In this document: positions 15,165 through 22,489 of the stretch, in pieces
How positions within the stretch are numbered: position 1 is the first letter of the stretch
How the letters are laid out: each line of letters starts with the position of its first letter
NCBI GenBank assembly: GCA_002483425.1
Contig: DLHW01000051.1
Coordinates: forward strand, 32,986-57,016
Source: Methylococcaceae bacterium UBA7658
GTDB taxonomy: Bacteria > Pseudomonadota > Gammaproteobacteria > Methylococcales > Methylomonadaceae
Reading direction: 5' to 3'
Length of the DNA: 24,031 nucleotides
Position numbers and translations under genes: made by a program
Notes under the pieces: generated by a model
What the model was told of the DNA's origin: nothing
Databases searched by the model: none
The model's input: the letters and a program-made list of their open reading frames with translations, nothing else

Positions 15165-17600
15165 ATGCCGCAACAAACACGCTATATCCGCTGGTTTAAT
15201 GAATTGACAATCGACGACATACCGCTTGTGGGCGGCAAAAACGCTTCGCTGGGCGAGATGTACCGCGAATTAATACCCCAAGGCATCAACATCCCGAACG
15301 GTTTTGCGGTAACCGCCGAAGGTTACCGTTACCTGCTGGATGAAGCGAATGCCTGGGATGCGATGCACACCGCCCTGGATGATTTGAATGCGGACGACGT
15401 AAGCGATTTGGCGAAGCGGGCACGCTTAGCCCGGGAAATCGTTTATGCCGCGCCGTTACCGGAAGTGCTGGAACAGCAAATCCTGGGAGCCTACCGGCAT
15501 TTGCAACAGGAATACGGCGATGATTTAAGCTTGGCCGTGCGCAGTTCTGCCACGGCGGAAGATCTGCCCACCGCCAGCTTTGCCGGCCAGCAAGACACTT
15601 ATTTAAACATCCGCGGTGAAAGTACGTTGCTGGATGCTTGCAAACGCTGCTTTGCCAGTCTGTTTACCGACCGCGCCATCCATTACCGCATCGACCAAGG
15701 TTTCGACCATTTCAAGCTCGGGTTATCCATCGGCATTATGAAAATGGTGCGTTCGGATTTAAACGCCAGCGGTGTCATGTTCTCGCTGGATACAGAATCC
15801 GGCTTCAACGACGTCGTTTTTATTACCGGCGCTTACGGTTTGGGCGAGAATGTCGTGCAAGGCGCGGTCGATCCCGACGAATTCTACGTTCACAAACCCA
15901 CATTCGCACAAGGCTACCGCGCCGTCTTAAAACGGACGCTGGGCGCAAAAAAAATAAAGATGGTCTACAGCGAAGGCCGCACCCGCGAGCCGACCCAAAA
16001 TATCGTCACCTCGGAAGAAGAACGCAACCGTTTCTGTATTAGCGACCAAGATGTGCTGACACTGGCCGATTACGCTATTAAAATAGAACAACATTACAGC
16101 GCCAAAGCCTGCCAAGCCAGGCCGATGGACATGGAATGGGCTAAAGACGGGGTCGACGGTTTGCTCTACATCGTGCAGGCGCGGCCGGAAACGGTGGTTT
16201 CCCAGCGCAACAGCCTGATGATGGAAAGCTATGCCCTGAAAAACAAGGCCGAACCGCTCGTAACCGGACATGCCGTCGGCAGCAAAATCGCCGCCGGTAA
16301 TGCCCGCATCATCGAACATCTGGAGCAATTACAAGACTTCAAACCCGGCGATGTGCTGGTAGCCGACATCACCACGCCCGATTGGGAGCCCGTGATGAAA
16401 ATCGCTTCCGCCATCGTCACCAACCGCGGCGGGCGCACCTGCCATGCCGCGATCATCGCGCGTGAGTTGGGCGTCCCTGCCGTCATCGGCTGCGAAAATG
16501 CAACCTTGGTTATTAAAAGCAACCACTTCGTTACCGTCTCCTGCGCCGAAGGCGATATCGGTAAGGTTTATCCAGGCAAGCTCGATTTTGAAGTCATTAC
16601 CACCAACCTTAGCGGATTAGAACGGCCTCTTACCAAAATCATGCTCAATGTCGGCAACCCTGAAATGGCTTTCAAGCATTCATTCTTGCCGAACGACGGC
16701 GTGGGACTGGCGCGGATGGAATTCATCATCACCGAATACATCAAGGCGCATCCTTTGGCGTTAATCCACCCGGAACGGGTGCAAGATAAGGCTGTGCTCG
16801 AACAACTCAAACGCCTGACCGGAGGTTACGAAAAACCGGAAGATTTTTTTGTGGAGCGCTTGGCTGAAGGCGTCGGCACCATTGCCGCCGCGTTTTATCC
16901 CAAACCTGTCGTCGTCCGCATGTCGGATTTCAAAACCAACGAGTATGCGACCTTACTGGGCGGCGCGGATTTCGAATTCGAGGAAGAAAATCCCATGATC
17001 GGGTTTCGCGGCGCTTCGCGCTATGTGCACCCCGCCTACGCCGAAGGTTTCGCGCTGGAATGCGCGGCAATGAAACGGGTGCGCGACCAAATGGGTTTGA
17101 CGAATGTGATCTTGATGATCCCGTTCTGCCGCCGTGTGCAAGAAGCCGGACGCGTCCTTACAGCCTTGGCGGAACAAGGCCTTAAACGGGGCGAAAACGG
17201 GTTACAGGTTTATGTCATGTGCGAAATTCCCAATAACGTCATCTTGATTGACGAATTCTCGAAACATTTCGACGGCTTTTCCATCGGCTCCAACGACTTG
17301 ACCCAGCTTACCTTGGGCGTAGACCGGGATTCCGCCATCGTCGCTGACGACTTCGACGAACGCGATCCCGGCGTTAAAGAAATGATCCGTCTGGCTGTCA
17401 AAGGCGCGCAGAGAAACCGCCGGCACATCGGTTTGTGCGGGCAAGCGCCTTCGGATTATCCTGATATGGCGGAATTTTTGGTGGAAACCGGAATCGATTC
17501 GATGAGTTTAAACCCAGATACGGTGTTACGCACGACACAAAAAATACTGGAGACCGAGCGCCGCTTAAGTTCCAAGCCGCATCCGAAATCTGCCGGTTAA
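15165..17600 (+). CDS. ppsA: Phosphoenolpyruvate synthase (pyruvate, water dikinase)
   Basis: 811 residues from ATG 15165; AGGA nine bases upstream fits this start, whereas for the in-frame ATG at 15156 the same AGGA is too close. The enzyme makes PEP from pyruvate and ATP with release of AMP and phosphate, feeding gluconeogenesis. The N-terminal ATP-grasp domain has VGGKNASLGEM, AVRSSATAEDLPTASFAGQQ and GLGENVVQGAVDPDEF. The swivelling phosphohistidine domain has GGRTCHAAIIARELG with catalytic H427. The C-terminal TIM barrel has VMCEIPNN, SIGSNDLTQLTLGVDRD and C758 in GLCGQAPSD. Length and all key residues match the family. It stands alone, with a long gene-free stretch downstream. In methylotrophs this enzyme replenishes sugar phosphates; that role here depends on the unproven host assignment. 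Confidence 0.97.
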   Translation: MPQQTRYIRWFNELTIDDIPLVGGKNASLGEMYRELIPQGINIPNGFAVTAEGYRYLLDEANAWDAMHTALDDLNADDVSDLAKRARLAREIVYAAPLPEVLEQQILGAYRHLQQEYGDDLSLAVRSSATAEDLPTASFAGQQDTYLNIRGESTLLDACKRCFASLFTDRAIHYRIDQGFDHFKLGLSIGIMKMVRSDLNASGVMFSLDTESGFNDVVFITGAYGLGENVVQGAVDPDEFYVHKPTFAQGYRAVLKRTLGAKKIKMVYSEGRTREPTQNIVTSEEERNRFCISDQDVLTLADYAIKIEQHYSAKACQARPMDMEWAKDGVDGLLYIVQARPETVVSQRNSLMMESYALKNKAEPLVTGHAVGSKIAAGNARIIEHLEQLQDFKPGDVLVADITTPDWEPVMKIASAIVTNRGGRTCHAAIIARELGVPAVIGCENATLVIKSNHFVTVSCAEGDIGKVYPGKLDFEVITTNLSGLERPLTKIMLNVGNPEMAFKHSFLPNDGVGLARMEFIITEYIKAHPLALIHPERVQDKAVLEQLKRLTGGYEKPEDFFVERLAEGVGTIAAAFYPKPVVVRMSDFKTNEYATLLGGADFEFEEENPMIGFRGASRYVHPAYAEGFALECAAMKRVRDQMGLTNVILMIPFCRRVQEAGRVLTALAEQGLKRGENGLQVYVMCEIPNNVILIDEFSKHFDGFSIGSNDLTQLTLGVDRDSAIVADDFDERDPGVKEMIRLAVKGAQRNRRHIGLCGQAPSDYPDMAEFLVETGIDSMSLNPDTVLRTTQKILETERRLSSKPHPKSAG

Positions 17601-18322
17601 TCGTAAAACTCAGCGTCGATGTGATCTTAATTCCGCAGCAAACTTTAATACGCATGGTCTTCATACTCTCTCCGTTTTGTCATCAAACTAGGTAAGCTTT
17701 GCGGCTAGTTCTGTAAGTGCCGGTGAAAACACCCATTGCTTGCCGCTTACAAAATATGAACATATTGAAGTATGTTTAAAAGTATTCGTAAAAATGGATG
17801 AAAAGCGCACGAAATTCAGTACGTCAAAATCGTAAAACTGTATGAATTTAGCCTATAAAGTTTATAAGTTTGTGTAAGTTCTCACGTTTTTTATTAATTT
17901 ACTTATTTCCAGGTCATATCTCTATTTGCGGCAACTCAAGCATGGATATTCACGCTACTTAAATGAGCAACACATTAAATAAAAATTAAAAATCCTCTCC
18001 AAATGCACTATGGGTAAGTAAATATACTAATTGTTAGTCTCTTTTCTTTTTAATATTCTTAGCATTGTATGTGTTGTTTTGGCGCATGCTCTTAAGGTGA
18101 TGACGCCACAACTGTATAGATCTTGAATGAATGATAGCGATCCTAAGCGTTTAAAGTTAACGATTCTTTCCGCTTAGCATCCTGAAAATGACATCGATGA
18201 TTAGTCGTTTAACTATCCTTTTGTTGTTGAGAAACAGCTTCATTCAATGAGTTAATGAACAGCCTTCGGGCTACAACAAATTGCTTAAAATGATTTTAGC
18301 GCTAACACCTAGTTAATACATT
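17601..18322. other. Long AT-rich intergenic region upstream of the diguanylate cyclase
   Basis: About 720 bases with no supportable ORF. It contains three possible RNA hairpins. The first is 17712-17751 (TGTAAG/CTTACA outside, GGTG-AAAA-CACC inside). The second is 18080-18108 (TGGCGCAT paired with ATGACGCCA, one bulged A). The third is 18143-18177 (CTAAGCG/CGCTTAG with a 21-base loop). The first could end the ppsA transcript; the other two would lie in the leader of the next gene. No matching riboswitch family was recognised. Confidence 0.5.
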
Positions 18323-19246
18323 ATGAAAATACTTGTCGTAGACACGGATAACTTAAGCCGGATGGTGGTTGAAGAATGTGTTTCTGTCTTAGGACACGAA
18401 ACAATCTATGCCGAAAACGGTAAAAACGGACTTATCTTTGCTAAAGAAAACAATGTCGATTTGATTTTCATGGACGAAGAAATGTCGGACATCAACGCAC
18501 CTATCGCAACTAAAGTAATCAGGACGATTAAAAGCGATGACTGGATTCCTATTATCTATCTCACCAATCGGACCGAATCAGATTTTTATCGCCACGGTAT
18601 GCTGGCAGGGGCGGACGCTTATTTGAATAAACCTTTAAACCCTTCCTTTTTACAGCTGCAAATAACCGCCATGGAGCGTATTTTCACTATCCGTAAAAAG
18701 CTGATGGCGCAAGAAGCATTAATGAAGGCGAATCATTACCTGATTCGAATTGCTATGATTGATCAAATTACCGGGCTGGGTAATCGTAGAAATTTTGAAA
18801 AAATGCTATTAAGGGAATTCAGCTTAGCCAAAAGGGAAAAAGAAAGCATGGCTTTGCTCATGTGCGATGTCGACTTATTTAAAGTTTATAACGACACCTA
18901 CGGGCATCAGGACGGCGATCAATGCCTCAAACAAATCGCCAATGCGATCAGCGAGACGATTACCCGTCCGGCCGACTTGGCTTGCCGATTCGGCGGCGAC
19001 GAGTTTGTTGTCATTCTACCTAGAACCGATCTGCCCGGAAGCATTAAGATTGCCGAAAGAATAAGACAAGCGGTTTACAACAGAGAAATTGTCATCGACT
19101 CTTCAAAAAACCTCAGGATAACTTTAAGCGTCGGTTTAGCACACTACAACGGTCAATATAAAAGTTTAGATGAATTTATTAAAGCGGCTGATGGGGCCCT
19201 GTATAAAGCTAAAAAGAAAGGCCGCAATCGCATCGAAAAAGCCTAA
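18323..19246 (+). CDS. Response regulator diguanylate cyclase (REC-GGDEF)
   Basis: 307 residues. The receiver domain (1-120) has D7/D9, phospho-acceptor D51 in LIFMDEEM, T81 and K103 in NKPLNP. A helical linker (about 115-145) leads to a GGDEF domain. There, DQITGLGNRRNFE, metal ligands D182 and D191 in CDVDLFKVYND, and an intact GGDEF (224-228) predict active synthesis of cyclic di-GMP from two GTP. RPAD at 215-218, five residues before GGDEF, is a proper RxxD inhibitory site, so product feedback is expected. The layout is like WspR (one receiver) rather than PleD (two). It should be cytoplasmic and activated by phosphorylation-driven dimerisation; no kinase gene is adjacent. No clear Shine-Dalgarno precedes ATG 18323. 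The long upstream region has hairpins that could regulate it. Confidence 0.95.
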   Translation: MKILVVDTDNLSRMVVEECVSVLGHETIYAENGKNGLIFAKENNVDLIFMDEEMSDINAPIATKVIRTIKSDDWIPIIYLTNRTESDFYRHGMLAGADAYLNKPLNPSFLQLQITAMERIFTIRKKLMAQEALMKANHYLIRIAMIDQITGLGNRRNFEKMLLREFSLAKREKESMALLMCDVDLFKVYNDTYGHQDGDQCLKQIANAISETITRPADLACRFGGDEFVVILPRTDLPGSIKIAERIRQAVYNREIVIDSSKNLRITLSVGLAHYNGQYKSLDEFIKAADGALYKAKKKGRNRIEKA

Positions 19247-20081
19247 TTGATCGTTTCCATAGCGAGTAAAATCGGCTTTCGCGCTAGCTAAGCAACGAGT
19301 TCCGAAATTTCTTGACAGTTGATTTTGCCAGACTTCGTTGCATACGATGTAACGTGGTACAGTGCTCTATGTTTCATGGTTCGTGTACCAATCGTATCAA
19401 CTTCTGCGCCGAACCAGAACACGGCTCATTTCCACCGGTAGTTTTAACAGATCCAGTCTTTTCCACACGGCCCTGAAAAACCAGAATAATGGGAATTTCC
19501 ACACCGTTTTACGAAAAATAAGCCCTTGTAAAATAGTTACGTATAAATAAAATAACAATCAACCAGTTATTTTAAGCAGCCTATTTAACAAAAAGGGGCT
19601 TTTTGTGGAACTGTTTTTCCGACAGATAACTTTCAGCTTAAAGGCCAGCCCTGTATTAGTTTTCCCCTCTATACGACAAATCACTTTTATTGATCAAGCC
19701 AGTCTTTCCTTCCTGGTCTACCACTGCATCACCGGTGGCCGAGCGCTCAAGGCCAATGTACCTGGATGACGGTGGGGTTTTGGGGATGACTGTCGTAATC
19801 CGGGCATTTCCAGGCGCTCAAAGGTATGGAGCGATGATATCGAATTTTAAGTAAACAGACATTCATTGTTTTTTAGGACTTCACCATCATTAACAAAATG
19901 AATTGAGAAAAATTGTCACTTTACCGAAGTAAGTAACTAGAGGCGTTAAAAAAGAGCAGAGGTACAGCGTTATCCAAGATAAGGATGCGATCAAAAAATC
20001 TGAAAAGGACTCGCTTTTTATTAGATATAATTTTGAAAGAATTGATTAACTAAAACAGAATTTTTAAGCCAAAGGTAAATT
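19247..20081. other. Gene-poor, probably decayed stretch
   Basis: About 835 bases without a clear gene. It holds a 65-nt imperfect inverted repeat (19337-19401) and a perfect palindrome ACAAAAAG-GGG-CTTTTTGT (19588-19606). Two minus-strand open segments of 54 codons each are present (19558-19397, which has a TTG start, and 19817-19656, which has none). The second segment looks protein-like (ITTVIPKTPPSSRYIGLERS) and follows an in-frame stop, suggesting a relic. The motif TTTCCAC occurs three times (from 19429, 19460 and 19496). A TATAAT at 20026-20031 may serve the next ORF. Confidence 0.45.
19337..19401. repeat. 65-nt imperfect inverted repeat
   Basis: The left arm GTTG-c-ATACGAT-gtaacg-TGGTACA pairs with the right arm TGTACCA-ATCGTAT-CAAC around a 22-base loop: 18 paired bases, one single-base bulge and one 6-base bulge on the left arm. 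Chance is unlikely for this much pairing. It could be a small RNA hairpin or a miniature-element remnant. Confidence 0.55.
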
Positions 20082-20294
20082 TTGAAAGTTCAGATCGAGC
20101 CGACCCTAAAGTCTGATTCGGAAGATACCTTGAGCCTATCGGTAGCGGCCAACAAAAAGGCCATGCGCATTGGCTGCTACGAATTTAAACTCCGTTTTAG
20201 TGAAGCCGCAACATTACCCGTTCATAAAGGTTCTAGTTTCCACGGGGCACTAGGTCAAGCACTGGCAAAAATCAGTACCCGCTTCCGTTTTTAA
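20082..20294 (+). pseudogene. Short ORF resembling the N-terminus of Cas6/RAMP endoribonuclease
   Basis: 70 residues from TTG 20082, with AAAGG six bases upstream. The end of the ORF reads YEFKLRFSEAATLP and then VHKGSSFHGALGQALAKIS. The pattern LP-x-x-KGS-x-x-x-G-A-x-G-x-A-L at the end of the first RAMP fold is what I associate with Cas6-type crRNA-processing proteins, which normally run to 220-280 residues. Here the ORF stops soon after, and the DUF2231 gene begins (its stop) 18 bases further, so most of the protein including any later catalytic histidine is absent. It is best read as a truncated relic, though the intact start signals leave a short functional peptide possible. No CRISPR array or other cas gene is visible. 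Family assignment is by motif only. Confidence 0.5.
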
Positions 20295-20312
20295 CTTAAC
20301 GCCGTGCGCTAA

Positions 20313-21035
20313 TTAGTGTGAGTGCTGATGATTATGACCGCCGCCATGAGTATGGGTGTGACCGCCGTGGTCGTGCTGGGAGCGGCTGTGGTTATCTTGA
20401 TTAACGCTAGAATTTAGCGGCGCTCCCATAGCCCCGGATGGTTCCGCAGAGACTTGATATATTTGGTTAACCGAAACACCGTATCGATACACCATCAAAC
20501 CGCCTAAATCGGCGCCTAGAGCGACCAGGCAACCGAGCAATCCCGAGAACAACAAAAACAACCAACTGTTGCCGGACATACTTATTCCCCAGCCTTTTAT
20601 CCGCAAAGCCGACAGGATGAGCGATAACGCAAGAATAGCCATACCGATGTTTTCATGGCGTTCCATAATTCCATGCACATCTTCGCCATGTTCGACTGTC
20701 TCGGCGGCGAATAATCCGGCGATAACCGCAAATACCGCGGCAACCGTGCCTGCGTAGAGTAACCAGCCTGCTACATAGCGCCACTGCGGTTTTTTGGCGA
20801 ATGTACCCGCAAAGTCAAAAATAATAAATGCTGTGAAAAAAGCAATAGGATAATGCACGAATAACGGATGCATATTCTCCATATTTGCGATTCCCGGCAT
20901 GACGGCAAAAAACATTTCCGGAGGGGTTTTACCCGCTAAACTTTCTAAAAACTCTAACAGACTGGCTAAACTAGGAGCAAAATCAAAACCGCCTCCGTGA
21001 ATCTGGAAGGCAAAATCGTAAATCATCTTTATCAT
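20313..21035 (-). CDS. DUF2231-type membrane protein with histidine-rich C-terminus
   Basis: 240 residues from ATG 21035; a TTG at 21050 is also possible, and no start has a good Shine-Dalgarno. A soluble or amphipathic N-terminus of about 50 residues leads to HPLFVHYPIAFFTAF, the signature of the DUF2231 family, whose function is not established. Four membrane helices follow: around HYPIAFFTAFIIFDF, WLLYAGTVAAVFAVIAGLF, NIGMAILALSLILSAL and WLFLLFSGLLGCLVALGA. Conserved histidines (HPLFVH; HGIMERHENIG) resemble cytochrome-b-like haem ligands, but haem binding is an inference. The last 20 residues are strikingly His/Gly-rich (HDHGGHTHTHGGG then HNHQHSH), which suggests nickel, zinc or copper binding. 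It is followed on the left by the Cas6-like relic and preceded by truA. Confidence 0.8.
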   Translation of the reverse strand: MIKMIYDFAFQIHGGGFDFAPSLASLLEFLESLAGKTPPEMFFAVMPGIANMENMHPLFVHYPIAFFTAFIIFDFAGTFAKKPQWRYVAGWLLYAGTVAAVFAVIAGLFAAETVEHGEDVHGIMERHENIGMAILALSLILSALRIKGWGISMSGNSWLFLLFSGLLGCLVALGADLGGLMVYRYGVSVNQIYQVSAEPSGAMGAPLNSSVNQDNHSRSQHDHGGHTHTHGGGHNHQHSH

Positions 21036-21107
21036 GGAAATTAGAAACAATTAAAAAACTATTAAATATTAAAAAACGCTATTTTGGTACGGCATATAAA
21101 TAGTGGA

Positions 21108-21911
21108 TTAAGTAAAACGCTTAACATCCTCCGGTAATTTATCGAATGCGCTATGCTTCGTTAAGCCAAAACAAGACGGGTAATAAACCGATTCTAAATA
21201 TAGCCCAAAAGGGGGCGCAGTAAGTCCGGCAGATTCACGCTTTTTGATCTCAATCAAATCCAATGTCCATTCGACCGGTTGTTTGCCTGTTCCGATATCC
21301 ATAAGCACCCCCGCAATATTTCTCACCATGTGGTGCAAAAACGCATTGGCGCAAATCGAGATCACTACGCTATCACCCGTCCTTTGAACATCGATAAAAT
21401 AGACTTGCCGAAACGGGCTTTTCGACTGACAGCCTTTGGCCCGAAACGAAGAAAAATCGTGATGTCCTACCAAATGCCGCCCGGCTTGATGCATACGTCC
21501 GGCATCCAGCCGGTGATAACACCATGTCGTTTGCCGGTGCAATAACGCAGACTTTACCGGTCTATTGAGAATGACATAACGGTATAACCTCGCTATTGCA
21601 CTATAACGGGCATGAAACTCACTTGAAATTTCTCTTGTCCAGAGAATGCGAATATCGTCCGGTAAATAACAATTCCCGCCCAACAACCAAGCATTGCAAC
21701 CTCTCACCGTATCGACATCAAAATGGGCGACTTGTTCCATTGCATGTACGCCGGCATCGGTTCTTCCGGCGCAAACAATCGAAACTGGATGATCGGCTAC
21801 TTTCGATAAAGCTTTTTCTAATTCGCTTTGAACACTCCGGCGTTGCGGTTGCCACTGCCAACCGCAGTAACCGGCGCCGTTGTATTCAATCCCTAAAACA
21901 ATACGTCCCAT
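21108..21911 (-). CDS. truA: tRNA pseudouridine(38-40) synthase TruA
   Basis: 267 residues, the normal size. TruA converts uridines 38-40 in the anticodon arm of many tRNAs to pseudouridine. The catalytic aspartate is D52 in CAGRTDAGVHAMEQVAHF; the start RIVLGIEYNGAGYCGWQWQP and the later FLHHMVRNIAGVLMDIGTG are family signatures. The ATG at 21911 is the only sensible start, though its Shine-Dalgarno is weak. It lies 65 bases after the L,D-transpeptidase gene on the same strand and may share a transcript with it and rne. Confidence 0.97.
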   Translation of the reverse strand: MGRIVLGIEYNGAGYCGWQWQPQRRSVQSELEKALSKVADHPVSIVCAGRTDAGVHAMEQVAHFDVDTVRGCNAWLLGGNCYLPDDIRILWTREISSEFHARYSAIARLYRYVILNRPVKSALLHRQTTWCYHRLDAGRMHQAGRHLVGHHDFSSFRAKGCQSKSPFRQVYFIDVQRTGDSVVISICANAFLHHMVRNIAGVLMDIGTGKQPVEWTLDLIEIKKRESAGLTAPPFGLYLESVYYPSCFGLTKHSAFDKLPEDVKRFT

Positions 21912-21976
21912 CGTTTTTTCGCCGGCTATCGATTAACTTTAGGAGTTCTGCTGAATCCGCGCACGGACAAATATTG

Positions 21977-22471
21977 TTACTGATGGATGAAAACTTTAGC
22001 GCCGGCTTGAACACGGTCGAATAAATCCAACACGTCGAGGTTTTTCATCCGGATACAACCATGAGATACGGGCGTTCCAATGAGCTGTTCATCCGGAGTT
22101 CCATGAATGTAGATATACCGCCAACACGTATCGACATCGCCGAAACGGTTTTTTCCAGGCTCTAATCCGCCAAGCCATAAAATACGGGACAAGATCCAAT
22201 CGCGCTTGGGATAGCGTTTACCCAAATCGGAATCGTAAATTTCACCGGTAGGCCTTCTGCCGGTAAATACCGAATTTAACGGCAAGCCATTACCTATTTT
22301 AGCCCGGATACAATGCCAGCCTCCAGGCGTACATTCGCTACCCCTTTTTTCGCCCACTCCGTTTTTTGAAGTCGAAACGGGATATGTCTTGATAGCGTGG
22401 CCGTTTTTGAATAACGTTAAACGCTGCCCGGAAACCGAAACATCCAAGACCATATTCGTAGTTATAACCAT
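21977..22471 (-). CDS. L,D-transpeptidase (YkuD domain) without signal peptide
   Basis: 164 residues. The YkuD active-site signature is complete: H123 in IHGTP, then SHGCIRM with H137 and catalytic C139. Such enzymes form 3-3 cross-links in peptidoglycan or attach proteins to it, acting in the periplasm. This protein begins MVITTNMVLDVSVSGQRLTLF, which runs straight into the first strand of the domain, with no hydrophobic signal peptide, membrane anchor or LysM domain. Similar short versions exist in gammaproteobacteria, and their location is unclear. Starting at a later methionine (residue 7) would not create a signal. The gene starts 18 bases after the rne stop, so co-transcription with rne is likely. 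Confidence 0.9.
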   Translation of the reverse strand: MVITTNMVLDVSVSGQRLTLFKNGHAIKTYPVSTSKNGVGEKRGSECTPGGWHCIRAKIGNGLPLNSVFTGRRPTGEIYDSDLGKRYPKRDWILSRILWLGGLEPGKNRFGDVDTCWRYIYIHGTPDEQLIGTPVSHGCIRMKNLDVLDLFDRVQAGAKVFIHQ

Positions 22472-22489
22472 CAGGCAGACAAAAATTGA

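Noticed and set aside
19429..19506. Three TTTCCAC copies about 31 and 36 bases apart, considered as a degenerate CRISPR array
   Set aside because: The shared motif is only 7-9 bases, the flanks do not match and the spacing is uneven.
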